Shown one piece after another: positions 43,796 to 55,683 of a stretch of 64,000 nt of DNA. The notes beneath the pieces were generated by a model, which worked only from the letters and a program-made list of their open reading frames with translations, ran no database searches and was not told the DNA's origin. The DNA comes from Candidatus Gastranaerophilales bacterium (GTDB lineage Bacteria; Cyanobacteriota; Vampirovibrionia; Gastranaerophilales; Gastranaerophilaceae), in assembly GCA_944326555.1 (NCBI GenBank), contig CALVEK010000008.1:23599-87598 (forward strand), given 5' to 3'. The position numbers and the translations under genes are program-made. The number at the start of each line of letters is the position of its first letter. The stretch's first letter is position 1.

Positions 43796-44771
43796 TTTCG
43801 TTCTCCCATGACGATATTTTTTTAGCCACCCTCAATTTTGCAGATCTCGATGGAGGGTTTTCTCTAATTTCTTCTTCTGACGCCAATATTGGTTTTTTGT
43901 TTATCAACTCAAGCATCGGTGGCTTACAGTGGCAAACCGGTTCATTCGGCTTACATCTACACTTCGACGCATAATACTTGAAGCATTGCTTAACAAGTCT
44001 ATCCTCCAAAGAGTGAAAACTTATTACACTAATTATAGCATCAACAGATAATAAAGTAAGCACTTCATTTAATGTATTTTTAATGTTTTGTAACTCATGG
44101 TTTACTTCTATCCTAATCGCCTGAAACGTGCGGGTTGCGGGGTGAATTTTTTCTTTAGTTTTGGGTACTGATTTTTTTATAATATCAGCCAATTCACCCG
44201 TCGTGTCTATGTTTTTATTTTGCCTATAATTTACAATATTTTTTACAATTCTTTTTGTAAATTTTTCTTCACCATATTCACTGATTATTCTAATCAAGTC
44301 ATCTTCGCTGTATCCGTTTACAACATCATAGGCAGAAAAATCACTATCTCTGTCAAAACGCATATCAAGCGGAGCGTCTTTCATAAAGCTAAAACCTCTG
44401 TCTTGCTTTGTTAGTTGATGATAGGATGCCCCTAAATCAAAAACAATTCCCCCTGTGATTTTAGGAATACCTAAATCTTGTAACACTTTCTTAATATTGG
44501 AGTAGGACTCCTTAACTATTGTTAAATTTTTGTAATCTTTTAACCTATTAGAAGCATAATTTATAGCATCACTATCAATGTCAAAAGAAATCAAATGTCC
44601 ATCGGGCTGAATTTTTTTTAAAATAAGCTCACTATGACCGCCACCACCAAGTGTTGCATCAACGTATATTTTGCCTGGTTTACATTCCAATGCATCAACA
44701 GCCTCGTTTGCCATCACCGTATAGTGTTGAAAATCAGAATTTGAACTATCTTTATTGCTGTTACTATCCAT
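43776..44771 (-). CDS. rsmH: 16S rRNA m4C1402 methyltransferase
   Basis: RsmH (MraW) methylates N4 of C1402 in 16S rRNA with SAM. The 331-residue protein has D-A-T-L-G-G-G-G-H-S near residue 38, F-D-L-G-A-S-Y-H-Q-L, D-M-R-F-D, R-T-F-Q-A-I-R-I-E-V-N and I-S-F-H-S-L-E-D-R. mraZ is not present upstream and no ftsI or mur genes follow, so the division cluster is broken up here. Confidence 0.95.
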   Translation of the reverse strand: MDSNSNKDSSNSDFQHYTVMANEAVDALECKPGKIYVDATLGGGGHSELILKKIQPDGHLISFDIDSDAINYASNRLKDYKNLTIVKESYSNIKKVLQDLGIPKITGGIVFDLGASYHQLTKQDRGFSFMKDAPLDMRFDRDSDFSAYDVVNGYSEDDLIRIISEYGEEKFTKRIVKNIVNYRQNKNIDTTGELADIIKKSVPKTKEKIHPATRTFQAIRIEVNHELQNIKNTLNEVLTLLSVDAIISVISFHSLEDRLVKQCFKYYASKCRCKPNEPVCHCKPPMLELINKKPILASEEEIRENPPSRSAKLRVAKKISSWENEIDKTCN

Positions 44772-44814
44772 AAATTTATTTTATATTAAACTTATAACAA
44801 AAACATCAAATATT

Positions 44815-47373
44815 TTATGAAATTTCCGGTTTTATAAAGAAATCATCTGAAAAGGAATCATAATTTACCGATTGATAACTTTTAACTGAAGGCATTGCAG
44901 ATTTTTTACCAATGGAATAAGCAAGGGCCTTTTTTATCGGACTCTTTGATTTTGAATTTTTTTTGTCAATTTCTTCAAGCTGTTTTTGAGTCTTAGCCGT
45001 AAGAGGAACACCAACAACCTGCCTTGAAATTGAATCATTGATGCTTGAAGTCAATGCAGTAAGAGTAAATGCACCCGCTAGGCTTGAATTGCAAAGTTTT
45101 GACAGAAGATTGTGAACAAAAGCCAGAACATAGGCAGAAACGCTTATTCTTGAAATTTCTTGCGCAGCTCTGTTTTTAGCACTCTTATTTGCATCTTTTC
45201 TATTGTCATTACTGTACTGCATTGTCAAATTATAAGCATCAGTAACCAAAAACAACGTTGTAATAGCTCGAGCTAAATTTATATTTGTTTGAGCAAGCGT
45301 ATTACCGTCATACTCAACGTGTTTTGCACTATCAGCATTCAAAACAGATTCTTTTAGTATCTCGGCAACTCTTTTTATGTCTTTTTCATCAAAAGTTCCG
45401 TCTTCTCTTATCTCAATATGTTCTCTTTTTAATTGTTGTTCCAACCAAAGTAAAATATTTTTTGCACCTTCAATATCTTCTTTGTCTTTGCCTACAAGTT
45501 CACAAAATTCTCTATAAATTCGAAGTTCTTTTTCTTCTAAAGTTAAAGAAGACCCCTTGCCCCAAGCAGGCAAAGAGAGACGTTCTTGCAGGAAGTGTTG
45601 AAAAGCGGGGTCATTTTGCTTATGATTTTGACACTCTTTTGAGAGAGAATTATTTTTCGTTCCGACTACAGAATTATAAATTTTTTGCACTCCGTTTTTA
45701 GACTTAACAAAAATATTTTTAACAAAAGTTACAGGAACAAGAAAACTTTTTGTCCACAAGCCCCAAACAGTTTTTTTAGTGCCAACAGGTGCATCTTTAT
45801 ACAACGAAGATTCAATCAACTCTTCAAAAGATTTTGGCCTTTCAAGATTCATTTTTTCAAAGTATTTTGACTTTTCTACAGACTTCATTACAGCTTCTTT
45901 TAAAGATTTTGCCGTTTTTTCATCTGCTTTTTCAACAATTTTGACAATTTGAGATAATTTTTTCTTATCAAAAAGATATTCTACGCTATAATAACCTTTA
46001 AACGATGGTTTAGCCTTATCTTGCACAATTGTTCCGGTTTCGGCCTGTAAAACTTTATCTTTTGAAGCAAAAGAATGAAAGACCTTTTCATTAGGATTTG
46101 ATTTTGAATAGGAAACAGAATCAGTTGACTTATCAGCAGAAACAGCAGGGCTTTTCTTAACATTTGTCAATAAACGCCCAATGGATGGTAAAATACCTTT
46201 TTTCTCAGACATTTCTTTTTCAAGACGGTCCAATGTATCTTTGTCAGATGGCATTATAGGCTTACCCACAAGTTTTCTGCCTAAAATTTCTGAAAATGCA
46301 ACGGTAGACCCTGAAACAAACATGGCAGTAGGTAAACTTCTATTTACAGCCGCTTCAAATGTTCCAAACAACAAGTTTTGAATATACATATTCAGCCCTA
46401 TTCTGGAAAACTCTTGTACAATACGAGAATTCCTTTGTGCAGCGGCTTCATGCTTGTTATCACTATAGCGCATAGTCGTATTGTAAGCATCCGTTCCCAA
46501 AAAATAAGAGTAAATAATACCGGAGATGAGTCTATTTCCCAACATCAAAGATGTAGAAGAATATTTACCTTTATTCGGGTCAACAACCTTGTTACGTCTC
46601 CTTTGTAACTTAGAGTATAAAACTTTATCAGGAATTAAAAAATTGCTGTTTTCAGTCCATTTTGGATTACCGCTTATCTTTCTGTATCCGTTTTCCCATA
46701 TTTCATGAGACTTTAAAAGACCTTCTAAACTTGCAAAATCTCTTGTTATTTTTTCCTGGATAGCAATTCTACGAGCTTTTTCTGAGTTTTTGGGCAAAAT
46801 AATTTTTTGTAAAGACTTGTATACAGCCCTTATTGGAGAAACTACCTGATAAGCAAAGTTCACTAAAAGAGTCTTTTTAGGCAAATAATACAGATTATCT
46901 TCAGAAATACTTGCTGCAACATCCAGTGAAATACCATGCCTGCGACGATATATAGCAGCAGCTTCTCTTTTGATTTTTTCCAGTTCATCTTTGGGCGGGG
47001 TTGAATGAACTTTTATAAAATCAACATACTCTTTTCTAATATCTGAGTAATACTTATATTGGGCATCACTTATATTTTTCAAAGATTCAAAGACCTTTGA
47101 AGTGAGTTTTCTTGGCACAGGTTTTATAACAGGATTTAAAAATTTTGCAACAGAATTCAAATCAAAACCCTTGAAAGATATATGCGAATGTACGCTACCT
47201 TGCAAGGGTTTTTGAATACTACTATTTTGTATGAAATCTGACTTGCTGCCACCAAGCGAACTTTCTGCCAAATAATGAGGTTGGCGGAACTCTTTTCGCT
47301 TCATAGAGTATTGGGTTTTTGTGTCAATTTGCCCGATAGTTGTCACGTTAATTCCAGTACCTTTGAAAATCAT
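44815..47373 (-). CDS. Internally duplicated lineage-type membrane protein with two SFKG motifs
   Basis: The 852-residue protein is an internal duplication. Each half has an S-F-K-G motif near its beginning (66-69 and 457-460), a basic helical part, and a hydrophobic module. The modules align closely: T-D-A-Y-N-T-T-M-R-Y-S (294-304) with T-D-A-Y-N-L-T-M-Q-Y-S (711-721), then helices containing Q-E-F-S-R-I and Q-E-I-S-R-I, ending L-V-G-K-P and V-V-G-V-P. It has no standard signal peptide. The two proteins at 4200 and 5066 contain a looser version of the module. The family is unknown to me. Confidence 0.7.
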   Translation of the reverse strand: MIFKGTGINVTTIGQIDTKTQYSMKRKEFRQPHYLAESSLGGSKSDFIQNSSIQKPLQGSVHSHISFKGFDLNSVAKFLNPVIKPVPRKLTSKVFESLKNISDAQYKYYSDIRKEYVDFIKVHSTPPKDELEKIKREAAAIYRRRHGISLDVAASISEDNLYYLPKKTLLVNFAYQVVSPIRAVYKSLQKIILPKNSEKARRIAIQEKITRDFASLEGLLKSHEIWENGYRKISGNPKWTENSNFLIPDKVLYSKLQRRRNKVVDPNKGKYSSTSLMLGNRLISGIIYSYFLGTDAYNTTMRYSDNKHEAAAQRNSRIVQEFSRIGLNMYIQNLLFGTFEAAVNRSLPTAMFVSGSTVAFSEILGRKLVGKPIMPSDKDTLDRLEKEMSEKKGILPSIGRLLTNVKKSPAVSADKSTDSVSYSKSNPNEKVFHSFASKDKVLQAETGTIVQDKAKPSFKGYYSVEYLFDKKKLSQIVKIVEKADEKTAKSLKEAVMKSVEKSKYFEKMNLERPKSFEELIESSLYKDAPVGTKKTVWGLWTKSFLVPVTFVKNIFVKSKNGVQKIYNSVVGTKNNSLSKECQNHKQNDPAFQHFLQERLSLPAWGKGSSLTLEEKELRIYREFCELVGKDKEDIEGAKNILLWLEQQLKREHIEIREDGTFDEKDIKRVAEILKESVLNADSAKHVEYDGNTLAQTNINLARAITTLFLVTDAYNLTMQYSNDNRKDANKSAKNRAAQEISRISVSAYVLAFVHNLLSKLCNSSLAGAFTLTALTSSINDSISRQVVGVPLTAKTQKQLEEIDKKNSKSKSPIKKALAYSIGKKSAMPSVKSYQSVNYDSFSDDFFIKPEIS

Positions 47374-47546
47374 ATTTTACACAGAACACAACAATTTTTC
47401 AAAAAGTCGCATTCGGCATGTGAAAAGGAAAATCCTTCACTAAAGCACTAAAACCCATAAAAATTTTTTTTGCTACCTCAAAATTAAGAAATATACAAAA
47501 GTTAATGCAATAAAATAAAGCAATTTTATATCAAAAATGTTTGCAT

Positions 47547-48662
47547 TTATAACTTATAAGTCATAGGAACGCAATGTCCTGCAAGCCCAATTTCATCAGA
47601 TTTTAACCCCTTGCCATTGGCAAATGATAAGATTTCATCAAATAAAGCATTTACATCTTTTGCTTTTGCATTAGTATCAGCAATTATGTTATTTATTCTT
47701 TCAGTAAATTCAGGCAACTGTGCCTTAGTGTTTATAGACTTTAAAAGATCTTTTGCTTTATTAACGTTATAAGTCGTAGTCATATCATCAACAAAATTTA
47801 CTTTATAACCCATTTTATTATGGAATACATGAGATGCGTATGCAGCTTCGATATTTATTGAACCACAACCATGTTCAATTGCTTGTTGTTTTATAACTTC
47901 TTTCAATTTTTTACCAAGTCCCATGTTGAACGCAAAACTCTGTATACCATGTCCTTTCAGAACACCTCTTTCTATTAAGCCATCGCATTCAGCAATACGC
48001 TTTCCATCTGCATCTTTAATTGTATATTTATAATCAATACGTTTACCCCAAGGGCCATCTTCCAATGTTTCATTTTTTATCAAAACAGCCTGATGCTTTT
48101 TGCCATCTTTCGAAGTTAATTCTATCGTTTCTTCTATTGTTTTTGTATTACCTTTGATAGTAATTTTAGGTTCTTTAACAGATTTTTGAGCAACCTTTAT
48201 TGAATCATCAGCAAAAGATGATGTATTTAAAACGTTTTGTTCTGCTGTAGTAGCAGCTTGAGAAGCGACAGGGGATGTTTTTACTGTTGCAGATACTGTT
48301 TGGGCAGAAACAGAAGCCGTTTCTGTTGATCTAACAGTTGTTTGTACAGGAACAGAATTAGCCGATGTTGTTCTCTGTGTTGTTGCAATAGCAGGTTCTT
48401 GTAAAGTCGTTTTCAAATTGCCATTCATCAATTTTCGACCTTTATAAAGACCTATACCAACAAGAGCAAGACCAACTAAAGTAGCAAGTGTTTTCCAAGT
48501 AGAATACGAAGAATCTTCTTTTACAGAAGAAGCATCTTGTTTAGCAAGATATTTTGGCAATTTAGAATAGATATCTACATCTTTATTTACCTGAGAATTA
48601 ACGCCTTTAAAACCATAAGCTGGATATGAATAAGAATTATAACCACCAGAAATATATGTCAT
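47547..48662 (-). CDS. Anchored Tyr-rich protein with a GNAT-like domain
   Basis: The 371-residue protein begins Y-I-S-G-G-Y-N-S-Y-S-Y-P with a G-F-K-G motif at 17-20. One hydrophobic segment (about 59-75) ends in K-G-R-K, then a Thr/Ser/Val-rich spacer (80-165). The C-terminal part looks like a GNAT acetyltransferase: L-G-K-K-L-K-E-V-I near residue 249 and H-V-F-H-N-K-M-G-Y-K-V near 273, the typical end of that fold. Catalysis is not certain. The leader block upstream matches three other genes. Confidence 0.65.
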   Translation of the reverse strand: MTYISGGYNSYSYPAYGFKGVNSQVNKDVDIYSKLPKYLAKQDASSVKEDSSYSTWKTLATLVGLALVGIGLYKGRKLMNGNLKTTLQEPAIATTQRTTSANSVPVQTTVRSTETASVSAQTVSATVKTSPVASQAATTAEQNVLNTSSFADDSIKVAQKSVKEPKITIKGNTKTIEETIELTSKDGKKHQAVLIKNETLEDGPWGKRIDYKYTIKDADGKRIAECDGLIERGVLKGHGIQSFAFNMGLGKKLKEVIKQQAIEHGCGSINIEAAYASHVFHNKMGYKVNFVDDMTTTYNVNKAKDLLKSINTKAQLPEFTERINNIIADTNAKAKDVNALFDEILSFANGKGLKSDEIGLAGHCVPMTYKL

Positions 48663-48672
48663 ACGAACTGCC

Positions 48673-48703
48673 TTTTAAACCCCTTACTCTTATAAAAAAA
48701 ACA
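48673..48703 (-). promoter_or_regulatory. Shared leader block, copy 4
   Basis: On the minus strand TGTTTTTTTTATAAGAGTAAGG is followed by GGTTTAAAAGG, the same order as in copy 3 (TATAAGAGTAAGG identical). The start codon is about 20 bases further on. Confidence 0.55.
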
Positions 48704-48800
48704 GATCTCTTCAAAAATTGACAAACGATATTCTATTATCACCTATTCTAACTACTCATTAGCGCAATATCAGACATTATTCATAATTGTAAATATTTAT

Positions 48801-48836
48801 TAACAAAAACAGGGTAAATCGAAATCCACCCTGTTT
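48801..48836 (-). terminator. Terminator after gyrB
   Basis: On the minus strand AAACAGGGT and ACCCTGTTT form a 9-bp stem with a 12-base loop, followed by TTTTGTT, about 30 bases after the gyrB stop. Confidence 0.75.
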
Positions 48837-48864
48837 ATAAAAATACAATTAGTAAAATCCAACT

Positions 48865-51312
<2,448 letters not shown>

Positions 51313-51507
51313 TTATCCCCAATTCGTATTAAAATTCTATTCTCATAAACATTTTACTACAAACAAGGAGAATTAACCAATTTGTTAAATTAAGTTATTA
51401 ACAGCTGTTATGCATCATAAAGTTTGATATTATATACATATTTTAGTTTATTTTTTAAACAGTTCAGATTATCTAATTATTTCATAGATAAGAATAAGAA
51501 AGAATGT

Positions 51508-54500
51508 TTATTTTAGCATTGCCGTTTTATTAGCGACAAAAGCAATTGTTTTCGGAAAATATTGTTGTAGCAAGGCTGTACGCATTTCCAATATTTGTTC
51601 AGAAAAGTGAGTATTCGTTATAAGATTTGTTTCAGCAACAGTCTCATTCACTCCTCTTGCAGAAATGTTATTATTAGACAAGAAGTATTGAACCCCACCA
51701 ACAATTTCATCAGGAAAAGCGGTTGTAAACTGTTCTTTTTCTTGTGAATATATTTTTTCCAAATCTTTATCGTTGATTAAATCTAATTTTACAAAACGTT
51801 CATGTCCGGCTTCGTGTAAAAATACACTGATATCACCATTGAAAGTTTCTGAAAATGAAATCAAACCCCCTGCACTAAATGCATTGTCAGGAATCGGAGA
51901 CTCGTTAACAAGCAAACGAGTTTCATTATCATTAAGTTTAAACCATTCTTCTCCAGACAGTTTACACATCATAGGAACAAGCGTTCTGTCAATAGTATTT
52001 TCACTTATATTATTATTCTGTAAAGTAAGTAGAACTGCTGACTTGCTGTCTTCAAAATTTTCAGCGGTAACAACTTTACTCATTATATCGGAGTTTAATG
52101 ACTTATAATCTTCAGCGGAAAAGTCTTTAATTTTATATTCAACAATTTCACCAGTCGGATTATGTTGTGAATCAAGTTTAAGCACAACAATCTTATCTGC
52201 CAATATTTTTATGTCATAAAGATCTTTTACTTTTTTCTCTTGCCCTGTAGAAAAGTCCTTTGTAGTTATTTCACTTGTAGTTTGATAATGGTTCTCAGAC
52301 AATTGTTTTCTTGTTTTTGTTGAGTTGTAGAGACTGTTGCCATCTTTATCTTTTATCTCATAATGCAAAAAAGTATTTCCGGATACATCATCTGCATAAA
52401 CAGTATCCGTTGTTGTTCCATCAAGAGAGGTCAGATGTTTTTCAACGTGTTTTCCTCCGTTTGTGTCAAGTTCCGCCAATCCAGTTAAATATTTTTTTCC
52501 ATCAGGAGCAACTGAGTATATTTCATACTCTCCAGATAAACCTTTTACAGTTTCAGTATCAATTACATCTCCATTATTATTTCTTATCGCAATCTGCCTC
52601 GAAGAAGCATCACTTTCGATAAACAAGTCATGGGCAACCTGTTCACCTGTCTGATTTTTTACAATAATATCCATCTGATTAGGAGTAAAATTGGATAGCA
52701 CTAATTCAAAGTTTGTTGCTTGTTTTATTATATCATCCGTCAATACAACATTTTTGTTTTTCAACATTTTAAGTAGCAAATCAGGAGCATGCAAATTAAG
52801 AGAGGAAGTTATTGTATTTTGACTACTAATATTGATTGTTTGATTACCTTTGTTTACAGACAATAATTTTCCCGTTACAGAATCAAATTTAAAAACAGTA
52901 CCATTGCTATCCTTAAGCCTCAAATGAGTATCATCACCGCCAGTAATAGGCATATTAGCGAACCCATAATGAGCTTGAGCTGTTAAATTCCCTGAAGACT
53001 CTATACCGTAAACATTTTTAAGATTACGCATTTCATCTGACACTAAAGGTAAAATATCTTTTGTTTTTTCTAAAAATCCACTTATATTGAACTTGTCAGC
53101 ACCAAGTTCTACTGCCAATAGGGTATTTTTTTCACCAAATTTTTCATAGGCTAAAATGTACAAACCAAAAGAATCTAAGGGTATATCATATTCAATAAGA
53201 TTTTTTACAAAACTTACAGAAGATTTATTCACGGCATCCTCTATTGTTTTTGTACAGTATGCAATATTTTCTTTTGAACCATCATAGTATTTACTGAGAG
53301 AGAGGTCTGCCAATGATTTAATTTCACTCACTGAAACTGAAGAATTATTGGAAGTAGGTTGTTGCGAAGATACAGCATTCTGTAAATCAGATGATTTAGA
53401 AAAATTAGCATCAAAAGGCTTCGGTGTATTTTTGTTTTTGAAAAAATCCATCTCTTTAAAATTTGGAGAAATTTTCTTCTTGAACAAATCCGTACCTGAT
53501 TTGTCAAATGCATTATTAATACCACTTGCAAAAACAAACCCTGCCAGTGCATTTTCATCATTAGCTTTAAAAACTACACTACCTGACTGGTCTTTAACCG
53601 AATATGTTCCGTCATTGTTTTTAGCAACTTTTAAAGAGCTTAATGCATTATCTGAACCTTTGGCGATTCTTCCACCAGCTATCATCATACCAAAGTTCAT
53701 AACTCCGTTTTGTTTTAATGATTCAGTAAAAGACAAATCTGAAGTAATTCTGTCAAATAAAACATCTGCACCTGTTTCTGTGGCCGTACCCATCGTTTTG
53801 CCAACAATATTTGAAAGCATTGTCGGATTTTTGCTTAAAACTTTTTCTACAGCGTTACCTAATGGTCCAGAGGCGTATGCGCCAAATCCACCATACACCA
53901 ATCCATTTTTGAATTTTTCTTGTATCTCTGTAATTTTTTCGGGAGTAAAACCTTCCTCACTTGTTGCAGCATTTAAGGTTGACAAGGTGGCAGGCATTGA
54001 AGCAGTACCGACTGTCATAGCAGCTTTAAAGCCTTGTACTGCTGTTTTTTCTCCATATTTTAATGCCGCCTTTTGCATTCCATTTTTTACTACACTTGAC
54101 CCTGGTAACAGCAAAGAAGTAGCTATCGTCAAACCCATTTCTGTATAAGCAGCCTGCGTTTTGGCATTACTAACAAAATTTTGTGCAGTTTCTTTATAAC
54201 CCTTTGTACCGAATACTTTTTTGCAAGCAGTATTGTATTCTTGCTCATATTGAGAAAAACTTTTTCCACCAAGAGCTTCCTGTTCTTGAGCTTTGGATTT
54301 AGCTATAAGTTCATCCATTATCTGCGGGAGATTTTTTTCAATTTCTGCTCTTGAACCCATAGATGAAGAAAGATTTTTCATATATTCATTAACAAGATTT
54401 TTGTCCCCATTACAAAATTGCAACAGGACTTCACCAAATTTTTCGTGCGAAGAGATTTCAGGAGGTGTCAAAGAAGCAGCTGCAGTTCCTCGCACATATT

Positions 54501-55215
54501 TTTTGGCTTGAGCATACTCCTGCTCCTCTCTTAAGATATTTTTTACCTCAGAAAAACCTTGTTCAAGCAATTCTGTTTTGTCGCGATAAACAGATACCCT
54601 TGTAAATTCTTCTGAAGCTGTTTTGAGTTGTTCTACATTAGAATGAGAGTAAGGTACACCAAATTTACGTTCAATTTTTGATTCAAATGCACCGGGTTGA
54701 GAATAAGCAGCCTTTTTGAGTTTTTGGGCCTCGGCAACCTCTTCTGTCATTTGTTCTTGCAGTCCTATACGATCTTGCTGGCCTGTTAGAACTTTAAACC
54801 CATTAACTACTCTGTCAGTAATATTTAATGTTCCAATGCTGTTGTTATATGCAGTAATTTCTTGCAGGCCTGATGATGCAGAGTTATATAAAAAATCACC
54901 CAAGAATCTATCCAATTCTTTTTGTTGAACTCTTGTGTACTCCTTTGGTTGAGTAGACTGTATTGTCGAAAAAGAGGTAGATGAGTTATCGACAAAATGT
55001 TCTTGAAAAACATTCCCGCTAAATTTATTTTGATTTTCTAAAGCTGTAAAACCGCCAAGAGATATCGGAGAATATGATGAAACATTGGCAATAAGTTTGT
55101 TAAGCTCATCATTTGAGAGCTTTTCCAGTTCTTGTCTTTTTGTTTCTGCTTCTTGCCCTGTTAGTCCTAAAGACGAGATTATTTGTGATATTAATATCGG
55201 ATCAGCCAATTTCAT
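51508..55215 (-). CDS. Large multidomain protein with C-terminal HEAGH zincin domain
   Basis: The 1235-residue protein has I-S-L-G-G at 51-55, helical regions, a Gly/Ala-rich hydrophobic stretch (about 355-500), then beta-rich segments with short similar units (around 780-1030, for example G-E-Y-E-I-Y-S and H-Y-E-I-K-D-K-D-G-N). The last 110 residues contain F-L-H-E-A-G-H (zinc motif at 1134-1138, bases 51802-51816) and a downstream N-E-T-V-A-E-T that could supply the third ligand Glu. This is the layout of a gluzincin metallopeptidase with a large delivery or adhesion part, as in some polymorphic toxins. No signal peptide is seen. Confidence 0.7.
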   Translation of the reverse strand: MKLADPILISQIISSLGLTGQEAETKRQELEKLSNDELNKLIANVSSYSPISLGGFTALENQNKFSGNVFQEHFVDNSSTSFSTIQSTQPKEYTRVQQKELDRFLGDFLYNSASSGLQEITAYNNSIGTLNITDRVVNGFKVLTGQQDRIGLQEQMTEEVAEAQKLKKAAYSQPGAFESKIERKFGVPYSHSNVEQLKTASEEFTRVSVYRDKTELLEQGFSEVKNILREEQEYAQAKKYVRGTAAASLTPPEISSHEKFGEVLLQFCNGDKNLVNEYMKNLSSSMGSRAEIEKNLPQIMDELIAKSKAQEQEALGGKSFSQYEQEYNTACKKVFGTKGYKETAQNFVSNAKTQAAYTEMGLTIATSLLLPGSSVVKNGMQKAALKYGEKTAVQGFKAAMTVGTASMPATLSTLNAATSEEGFTPEKITEIQEKFKNGLVYGGFGAYASGPLGNAVEKVLSKNPTMLSNIVGKTMGTATETGADVLFDRITSDLSFTESLKQNGVMNFGMMIAGGRIAKGSDNALSSLKVAKNNDGTYSVKDQSGSVVFKANDENALAGFVFASGINNAFDKSGTDLFKKKISPNFKEMDFFKNKNTPKPFDANFSKSSDLQNAVSSQQPTSNNSSVSVSEIKSLADLSLSKYYDGSKENIAYCTKTIEDAVNKSSVSFVKNLIEYDIPLDSFGLYILAYEKFGEKNTLLAVELGADKFNISGFLEKTKDILPLVSDEMRNLKNVYGIESSGNLTAQAHYGFANMPITGGDDTHLRLKDSNGTVFKFDSVTGKLLSVNKGNQTINISSQNTITSSLNLHAPDLLLKMLKNKNVVLTDDIIKQATNFELVLSNFTPNQMDIIVKNQTGEQVAHDLFIESDASSRQIAIRNNNGDVIDTETVKGLSGEYEIYSVAPDGKKYLTGLAELDTNGGKHVEKHLTSLDGTTTDTVYADDVSGNTFLHYEIKDKDGNSLYNSTKTRKQLSENHYQTTSEITTKDFSTGQEKKVKDLYDIKILADKIVVLKLDSQHNPTGEIVEYKIKDFSAEDYKSLNSDIMSKVVTAENFEDSKSAVLLTLQNNNISENTIDRTLVPMMCKLSGEEWFKLNDNETRLLVNESPIPDNAFSAGGLISFSETFNGDISVFLHEAGHERFVKLDLINDKDLEKIYSQEKEQFTTAFPDEIVGGVQYFLSNNNISARGVNETVAETNLITNTHFSEQILEMRTALLQQYFPKTIAFVANKTAMLK

Positions 55216-55293
55216 TCCCTAGATGTTCTACAAGGAATTTAACGACATTATGGAAAAATAACTTAAATAATTCCATCAAATTGTAAAGAAACA

Positions 55294-55662
55294 TTAATGG
55301 CAAAAACTTGCATCTCCGATGTCGGAGCAACGGGCGTTGTAATCCCCATAACCGCCTTTTACTTTTCTTATTCTTGTATAATCTAGCGTGTTATACCTAA
55401 AAGGCATAACATCCATTTTATTCACACTTTGATTTGAGTAAGCAGCTTGAGCTTTTTGGCGTTTTTGTTTTTCGTTATTAGCGTACCAAGCAGAAGACGA
55501 ATAGGAACTACTGCTATATTTAGAAGATGTTCCTGTTTTTATATTGGTCATTTGTTTCCACTCACCTGAATAATTTCCATCTGCATCAAACATAGACTGT
55601 GCACAGTTAACGCACATACTACTCATTAGAAACAAAGACAAAACAAAAACTAATTTTCTCAT
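55294..55662 (-). CDS. Small exported Ser/Tyr-rich protein
   Basis: The 122-residue protein has a clear signal peptide (1-20) with Cys at 17 and 20, so a lipoprotein is possible but the lipobox is not good. The mature part is Ser/Tyr/Lys-rich (a run of S and Y near 50-60) and ends with two Cys that could form a disulfide. No family recognised. It lies between the zincin gene and a divergent GNAT gene. Confidence 0.6.
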   Translation of the reverse strand: MRKLVFVLSLFLMSSMCVNCAQSMFDADGNYSGEWKQMTNIKTGTSSKYSSSSYSSSAWYANNEKQKRQKAQAAYSNQSVNKMDVMPFRYNTLDYTRIRKVKGGYGDYNARCSDIGDASFCH

Positions 55663-55683
55663 ATTCCTACTATAATAAATATC

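Noticed and set aside
51401..51410. Palindrome AACAGCTGTT upstream of gyrB
   Set aside because: Ten bases of perfect symmetry can arise by chance, and there is no second copy or promoter overlap to support it.
53348..54148. Rightward 266-codon open frame opposite the zincin gene
   Set aside because: It is antisense to a long intact gene, has no ribosome binding site and no recognisable domain.
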